A stretch of DNA of 64,000 bases from contig CM043962.1 of assembly GCA_014529385.2 (NCBI GenBank), positions 51,727,905 through 51,791,904 on the forward strand. The letters run 5' to 3'. Both the position numbers and the translations under genes were made by a program. Under the pieces are notes generated by a model that made no database searches, had not been told where the DNA came from, and saw only the letters and a list, made by a program, of their open reading frames with translations. This document shows, in pieces, positions 57,381 to 64,000 of this stretch (positions within the stretch are counted from its first letter, which is position 1; every line of letters begins with the position of its first letter). Source of the stretch: Adiantum capillus-veneris (Eukaryota; Streptophyta; Polypodiopsida; Polypodiales; Pteridaceae).

Positions 57381-59650
57381 AATCTTATACATATCTTAAA
57401 TGTGGCTGGAGCATTACAAAGTCCAAATGGCATGACTAGGTACATGGATGCTCCCCACTCAGCGATAAACGTTTTTTTGGCTCTATCTTCATGTGCAATT
57501 TTCAGCTAATGTTAGCCACTATATTCATCCATGAAGCTATACATCTCGTGGCGTGCAATCTCATCAAGTAACATATCTATAATTGGGAGTGGAAATGGAT
57601 CTTTAATAGTTTTAGCATGAAGCTTTATATAATCTACACAGACCCTTAGCTTCCCATTCTTCTTAGGCACCACTACAATTGGGAATAAACTACCACTGCT
57701 TGTAACCTTAGTGATGAACCTTGCCTTCAGAAGATTGTCAATCTCTTCCTTGACCTCCTTAGCATAGTTAGGGTTCATTTTATATCTGCAGTTCACTGGC
57801 GTGGCATGGGGATTTAGTGGTATCCTGTGCTAGCACAATTTAGGATCAACACCTTTTGAGACAGTGTGTTCCCATGAAAATACATCCTTATACTTTTCAA
57901 TAAAACTCTGTCCTTTTCCTTAATCTCTAGCTTCAGATGCTTGTTGATTTGGACCATCTTAGGGTTCTCATACGTGCCAAGATTCTATTCCTCCACTTCT
58001 TGGTCATCTGGGAGAAACCAGTTTGGGCCTCCTCCATTTCTATTGGCCAATGATTCTACATCCTTTTCTATACAAAATAAAATAGGTTGCCTAGCTCTAC
58101 TAGTCTAGGCTCCATCTCTATTCTTTCAGCGGTTTGATTTGAAATTTGTTAATTCATCTGATTTGGCTCAACTACTGGTCTGAAATCAAACTTGTCATGT
58201 TCTAGCTGGTCTGGTTATTTTGGTGCTCACCCGTCTAGTTGAGATATCCTTTCCCCAGTGTTCGACTCCATGAATTGATCTAAGTATTGATTTCTTTGCC
58301 TCTCAACTTGCTCTTTGTCCATTAAAACAATAGTCAGGTCTATTTTGTTAAAGGAAAAATATTCAGTGAGGCTAACATTCTTTCAATTTTCTCTGTTCTA
58401 TATTTCTTGCAAAGCTTTTTCAAGATCCTTGTATTATCTGTCTTGATCTAGATTCTCCCATTGGATCCTTGAATTGTTAGTGTTTGGTTGGCATAATCAT
58501 GTATTGCACCAATAGTTTTGAGTCATGGTCTACCTAGAAGCATCCCATATGCTCCTTATACATCCAAAACTAAGAAGGTAGTTTTAAATTTCTCTTTATC
58601 CACTCTTATTTGCCTGTCCTCAATTAGTCTCATGGCCTAGAATATCTTGTGGTCAACCATTCTCACCATGAATGGTGCTAATTTTAAATCATGAATCCCT
58701 AGTTTCTGCCTCAGATGCTCCCCGAGGATGTTAACTCGAGCTCCCCCATCTGGTATTACTCCAAATAACGGTTCCCACTAGTTCCTTAGCTTGTAGTCAA
58801 CTTGAATAAATGGAACCTCATCATCCCTTATGGCTGCCAAGTCCACTGCTCTTGCTCAGCTTCCACCTTTCTCTTCTATCTATTGAACTTTACAATTTCT
58901 GGTCATGTGCATCTGATATCATCCAACCCTATTGTCAACTTTTGGATTCTTTCACAGACCTTCACATAAATTTTGTCTCGTTCATCACCAGAGCTACAAT
59001 TTGAATTGGAAGATATCTCCTCTATTTGACTACCTTGCAATTCCACTTGGCTGACTTCCCTTGTCAAGTAGCTGGCTGACATTGTGATGGACTCTCTGAC
59101 TTGACCTTCACTAGTTGCGTACCTCCAAATTTGGTCAAGTATGATTTGACTTGTTGTACTTCTTCAACCAGATTCTAAATTGCAACTATCATAAATTTAT
59201 TCAATAGAAATGTTGCTTTGTCCCCTATTTGCCTAAAGTGCTTCTCTTTCTAAGCCCCTGAAGGTTGAGGCCGTAGTTTTTGAATCGTCCTAGAATCTAG
59301 ACACTCTGGCTATTTTAGAATCTTCTTTGCCAGGTTCTCTGTAATCTTGGTTGCAAGATCTCATTGTTGTTGCCATTCATCAACTACTTTCTATTTGACT
59401 TTTGCCTTCATATGGCTCTCTGCTTCTCCCACTTCTTGGTTTTAGAAGTTTTCTTCTTCTCAAGTTCTTCTAAAATCTTTCTTTTTAAATCCCTCTAGCT
59501 TGGCAGCCTGCATGCACTGAGCTACAAACTTATTATATCTCACATAAGTATAACAATTTATGATTCTTTTCCCAAATAAGTAAGCTCTTTCTAACTCTTC
59601 AAATCATTTGTTACAGGCCCTTGCTCTTTCTCAAGGCCAATAATTATCCT
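57381..59650 (-). pseudogene. G1 copy 2: RT, spacer and protease, heavily decayed
   Basis: Minus-strand relic of the G1 family. RT: NPNYAKEVKEEIDNLLKARF and VVVPKKNGKLRVCVDY (57796-57512), then YLVMPFGLCNAPATFK (57440-57395). The spacer is at about 57840-58120. Protease: IPDGGARVNILGEHL at about 58760-58715, followed by several stops. Further upstream (58800-59640) gag-linker sequence is barely readable. It is continuous across the point where the LARD-like element split the first copy, so it serves as the empty-site reference. Confidence 0.82.
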
Positions 59651-59664
59651 TTGAACCTCTTTTT

Positions 59665-60936
59665 GTGGAAAACTCCCTTGTACTGAGATGTATTTGCAGC
59701 TTGGAAGCATCCCAACTTATTTATGAATCGACGTTAGCCTCATATAAAAAGTCTTCTATTTTTCACATGTTGTCTTTTGATGACTGGTGCAAAATCTTGG
59801 CCACTTTAGATAGAGATAGTAAGGAGGGGGGTAGCTATGATCTCCCAATACATTGCTCAATTGCATATACTTTCTTTACAATACAACCAAGAGGTAGCAC
59901 AATTCTCTTCATCGGGGGTAGAGTTATCCAACTTTCTTAAAGAGATTTGCGCCCTTAATGCGACTTTTATAAGTGCCCCTACTACTCCTGCTATCCCTCA
60001 AACTGGAGGTATCTTTTGTAGAGATAATTCTCCTTTGGAAGCGGTCAAGGAGTTTCAAAACAACCTTTCTCTCTCAGTGACTCTAACCTATTAGAGATGG
60101 TGCCTAAAGTTTCTAAAGTTTTTCCTTTTTTACCTGTTAGACAATTTGAGGTGGGATCTTTTGGAGTGGATCATCAGCTTTGCCTCCCCAAAAAAGCCTT
60201 TTTGGCACCTATCCGTAGTGAAACATGGGTGTATCTGGCCAATGTCCCTGCTTCCACTGTGGAGGAATTCTTGGATAAAGGAGAACTCATCGAGGCTCCA
60301 TTCAGCCTCAACTTTGTGGACCATTTTAAATGTTCATCTAATGCAGAGTTATACATTCGTATGAAGGGAAATATGGAGTTCTCCAAAAGCAATCCAGACT
60401 TCTACACTAAGTCTATTTGGAATGTTTTCTAGCCATACCTAAAGTGTGCATGCAAATTTCTTGACCCTAAAACCTCTTGTGAGTCTAGTATCATGTGGTT
60501 TGATCATGCAATCTGGTATATTCTCAATCACATGGAACACCTCTTCCTGGAGAAATGTGTTGAATTTCATCTTTCCCTCATTTGCTCTTGGTTGGGAAGT
60601 CAGACCAAGCAACTTGTTATTGCTCAAATGGCTTCTAGCATCTTTTGGGGCCTCATGCTTGATATTCTTAAGGAACTCAAATATGAAGAACCAGACACAT
60701 ACCTCACTACCTATGCTAACTACAGAGGTGTTAAAATCATCACTGGTTTACTCAAGCCTTGCATTGTTGATGATTCTCCCTCACTGAAAAGACCAAACTC
60801 TTTAACTACCCCCAATAACTCGTTCACTTCTTTCCTTACCCCTAGTACTTCTTCTAGCTTTAATCGAGGAAATTCTTGCAGCTTTACTAGGGGTAGAGGA
60901 AGAGTTACTCCCATCTGCCATCTCCTTGACTTGTAA
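59665..60936 (+). pseudogene. unknown ORF region upstream of the Penelope-like RT
   Basis: Plus-strand open pieces (59665-59940, 60097-60432, 60493-60936) that join across frameshifts and single stops (for example TAG at 60430). The first contains FDDWCKILATLDRD and the second FLPVRQFEVGSFGVDHQ. The third ends in a Ser/Thr/Asn-rich stretch with FTRGRGR, a basic tail that could bind nucleic acid. I recognise no family. Position and strand suggest the N-terminal or first ORF of the element that follows. Confidence 0.45.
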
Positions 60937-61149
60937 TCATCTATACCTTGCATGTAATGTTTGGCCCTTGTGGAAGGAAGCGGCTACTACGGATCTTATC
61001 TACATACACCGTCTCTTCCAAAATGAACTTTTGGATTGGTTTTCACCCCACACATTATTCTGTGAGTGTTTTGACTTGTTGTTTGGAAACCATAAATTAT
61101 TGAATAAAGTATTGTTTGGCTGTACATATCATTAGCCGGTTAAGAGTCT

Positions 61150-62090
61150 AGTCTACAACAATGATGTTTTGAGATACGGTACTATCCTTGATTGTGCTTG
61201 TGATAAGTATAACACTTTTTGTAAGGATTTTGGTGGTTTAGGCAAGCATGTATGCACTTGTGATCTAAGTTTGATTAACGACCCCACCGTAAATTTTGTT
61301 GGCAAAAGGATAAATCACAATCTTATTTTTCCAAAAAACCCATACCTTGTGGTTTCAACTTTACTTAGCTACCCGCTTGACCTTGTCAGTGCTCTCCAAC
61401 TAGGGAAGATAGTCCTACTGGACTTGATCAAATTGGTTCAACAGTGCTTCTTTCAAAAAAGTTCCCTCTTACCACATGATTGTCTGTCTACAAATCACAC
61501 TTGGATCACGCCTAACCTAGGTATTCACAAAATTTCCCTCTTACTAAACGATTCACTGTCATTGCTAGTATTACTAAACACCTTACTAGTATTGGGTTCC
61601 CTCCCGAGTCGGTCAAACTTCCTGGTATTATTTCCCACCTACAAGCATCACAAACACAAGTTCTGATGGATTTTTGATGCCTCTAATGGGATATTTACCA
61701 ACATTACTAAAGAGATTACGTTATGCCTTGACCTTGTACTTTCGGAGGTTGAGACCGTCTGTGCCATTAAACAAAGAGTTTGCTCAGATTTTCTCAAATT
61801 ACACTATAACCCCTTTTGGCTTTTTAATAACTTCACTGAGGTCAATCTCAACCTCCCTCCCCAATCAAATATTTCATCTCTTCTCGATGGACATCACTCA
61901 ATGGTACGAGAATATACCCCTTAATGGAGATATAGGATTGAATAGTGTTATGAGGGAAATGACTAGGATTGCGTTTAACAATGCTTGGCTAAAAGGATTT
62001 TGCTACATCTCTCTTGTTGATAAACCTAGATGGATAAAAAAAGCCAACTCTTCTCACACCTACCACTTTGACTCAGAAGAAACTAGGTGA
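61150..62090 (+). pseudogene. Penelope-like reverse transcriptase relic
   Basis: Across three frames the segment keeps a recognisable RT order. HVCTCDLSLINDPTVNFVG (from 61247) resembles the N-terminal block of Penelope-like proteins. YKHHKHKF, a TGA at 61664-61666, then WIFDASNGIFTNITKEI resembles their HK...FR block. FSMDITQWYENIPLNG (61881-61928) resembles the first catalytic block, normally D...LYTNIP. The later YADD-type block and the GIY-YIG endonuclease are not seen. Retroviral-type RT motifs do not fit. The assignment rests on short motifs only. Confidence 0.45.
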
Positions 62091-62268
62091 TCACATTATG
62101 TGGCTTTTAGACAATTGTTAAGTCCACTTTGGTGGCCAATGCTAAAACCAAAGCCAGGGTATCCCTATGGGCTTTTGTGGTCACCCCTCGTGTGCAATTT
62201 ATACTTTTTTTTTTTTGAGTACAAGTGGTTTCTAGAGACCATGAAAAATAGAGATACCAGTCACAAAC
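62091..62268. other. flank before the right-hand LTR
   Basis: Short continuation of the relic with a T-run (62207-62218). The five bases CAAAC (62264-62268) would be one copy of the target duplication of the next element. The partner is outside the window. Confidence 0.4.
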
Positions 62269-63848
62269 TGTCATAATAATCAATATCTAATTCTCCTAAA
62301 TAATTTTCTCATGTTAAACTGATCATTTAATATGGGGAAGTACCAGGGGAGAAAAAGCTAGAATATTGGTTAAGTTAGCAGACCGGCCACAGTAGGGATC
62401 CAAAGGAGGGAAAATAGGAATCCAAAGGGGGGCCATCTGCAAAAGAGTTATGTGAAACAATGGGCTTAAAAGACCTTAAGGTCCAACCCATTAAGACTTC
62501 CAAAATGCTAAGGTTCCAAAATTCAAAGGTTGTGTCCAAAGGTCAACTTTAGGGAAAATTGGATGCTTTGTGTGTGTCCCAAACGTCTTTGTCAAGCCCT
62601 ACATAGGAGGGGGCGAGCCCAAGAAGTAGGGGATGAGAGAGAAACTCATATACACACACAAGCTCCCTTTGTACACAAGGGGAAAGAGGGACACATGTCA
62701 GCTCCTTAGCCCAGATGCCCACAAGGTGTACTCAAATCCTATTGGATGGCCTTGGAGGTGGACCAATGAGAATTAGTCTAGACTAAATCTAGTTTAATTA
62801 ATTTAAAGATGCTTAATAAAAGAACCAATAAGAATTAAGCTCTCTGGAAGACTATTGGACAGTCTCCCAAGGGGACTAATGAGCATTCAACAGCCCAATG
62901 GCTTGCTTGATTCCTATTGGCCAGGAGGCAAAGGGGTCCAATGAGAGTTTAGTTGAATTATTAAATTACCTAAAGCTCTCACAAAAGGGGAAAGGGGGAC
63001 ACATGTCAGAAGGCTATCACTTATGCTGCTTAATTGTCATTGGCTAAGCCTGGGAAGGTCCAATAGGATGCTAGCATGAGTAATTAGCAAGGGGGTCGAC
63101 CAAGAGAGAGAGGGGGCTGATTTTTGCAAGGCATTATTGACACACACACTCACACAATCAATGTGTGGAGCAAGAAGACTCTCTCTCTCTCCTTCTCAAG
63201 CTTTAATGGAAAGCTTATCTCCTACTCCAAGCTTGTGATAAGGGAGGCCTACACCAACAACTCTTTTCTTTGTGATGCAAATCCAACCAAGATCCAAGCT
63301 TCAATGCATGCTCATCTCCTCTACCATGCTAATTGCTATGCTAATATGAGTGATTATGTGAGGAGATGTACATCTTTCTCGTAAGAATACTCCTTCTTCC
63401 TCTCAATCTACTCTCATACCCCGCTAGCTCTCACCATCTTTGAAGGTGTGTGAGGTCTTGGGTCTGAGATCGCGAGGGAATTGATGTTGTGTTTGATAAG
63501 TGTTTTGCGTAGTGCATGAAGCTTCCATCTTCATTGCACTAGCTAGTATTGAAGGAACACAAGAAATTGTATTGTAAAATGTCTCTCTTGATGGGAGAAA
63601 CCATAATACAAAGCCTTTTGGAGGGGGGACCGGCTCCATGAAACTCCGGTCCCCAACTATTGTCAATTGCTTAATTTCTCTCTCTTTTGAAGTATTGTTC
63701 ATGCTATCTAACTAGGTGTTATGCTTTTTGTTGCTTTCTCCACCTAAGCACTCTTGTTAATCTCATTAGGAATCTATTCTAATGAATTGCTCACTATGTT
63801 CATGCTATTTTCCGCTACACACAAGTTACTAGGCCATTAAATGTTACA
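62269..63848 (+). repeat. B-family 5' LTR, plus strand
   Basis: 1,580 bp from TGTCATA to TGTTACA. It aligns along much of its length with the reverse complement of the B LTRs, including the ends, the CATTGGACC blocks and the region with GGGAGAAACCATAATACA. It is clearly more diverged than the two B LTRs are from each other. It is the left LTR of an element that continues beyond the window. Confidence 0.88.
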
Positions 63849-63849
63849 T

Positions 63850-63861
63850 TGGTATCAGAGC
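63850..63861 (+). other. primer-binding site, tRNA-iMet
   Basis: TGGTATCAGAGC one base after the LTR. It proves the LTR is the 5' one and that the element body lies to the right. Confidence 0.93.
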
Positions 63862-64000
63862 ACAAGGTTTCTCTTTTCTTGCTCAAGAAGGGAGGTCCTC
63901 AAGCTAGCTATAAATGGTTGGTACTATTGATTGCATGTGAGTAAGTAGAATAGGGATTTTTTAGCCTTGCAGGGTGCCTTTGTGCAGTTAACGGGGCATC
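63862..64000 (+). mobile_element. start of a B-family element body, cut by the window end
   Basis: Leader following the primer site, with TCTCTTTTCTTGCTCAAGAA as in the B leader (reverse complement near 48520). No coding part is inside the window. Confidence 0.75.

Overview
This window looks like repeat-rich nuclear DNA from a land plant with a large genome. It holds plant-type Ty1/copia and Ty3/gypsy LTR retrotransposons, tRNA-iMet and tRNA-Asp primer-binding sites, degenerate terminal-inverted-repeat elements, and long AT-rich gene-free stretches. I see no ordinary host gene, rRNA, tRNA gene, prokaryotic operon or CRISPR. The species cannot be named from the sequence. Almost every protein-like stretch is a retroelement gene, and most carry stop codons or frameshifts.

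Layout. 1-846: broken gag (minus), fused to a reverse transcriptase (RT) fragment of a gypsy family called G1 (847-1115, minus). G1 resumes at 5685-9600 with protease, zinc knuckles and gag. It is split by a 4.57 kb non-autonomous LTR element (1116-5684, target duplication TACAC) and by a 552 bp inverted-repeat element (8613-9164, 10 bp target duplication). 9700-15592 is mostly non-coding, with a likely G1 promoter, tandem repeats, microsatellites and a zinc-knuckle scrap. 15593-20742 is a complete but dead copia element. 20743-23600 is anonymous. 23600-36546 is a decayed minus-strand copia (E). It is split by element A (25299-34156), an 8.86 kb LTR element with gag and protease but no visible RT or integrase, and by a miniature copia relic F (35047-35970).

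From 36547 a plus-strand gypsy-type element C begins. It has a tRNA-Asp primer site and is related to A. It is cut by element B (41389-50181, minus, target duplication AATGA), resumes, and ends at 50931 where the LTR of element D starts. D (50932 to about 57100, minus) is a Tat-like gypsy with two RNase H domains. 57380-59650 is a second, more decayed G1 copy. 59665-62200 is a relic with motifs resembling a Penelope-like reverse transcriptase. 62269 to the end is a plus-strand LTR of the B family with its iMet primer site.

How the parts relate. The region is a stack of insertions datable by nesting: hosts G1, E and C are older than the LARD-like element, A, F and B inside them. For the LARD-like element, the TIR element and B, removing the insert and one target-site copy restores homology or reading frame in the host, which fixes those boundaries. 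Stop codons, many consistent with C-to-T change, are spread through the copia, A, B, C and D reading frames, suggesting silenced, methylated DNA. The least-explained items are the coiled-coil and His/Asp-rich ORF of the LARD-like element, the gag-protease-only element A, the Penelope-like relic, and a shared stop after the protease in A and C.
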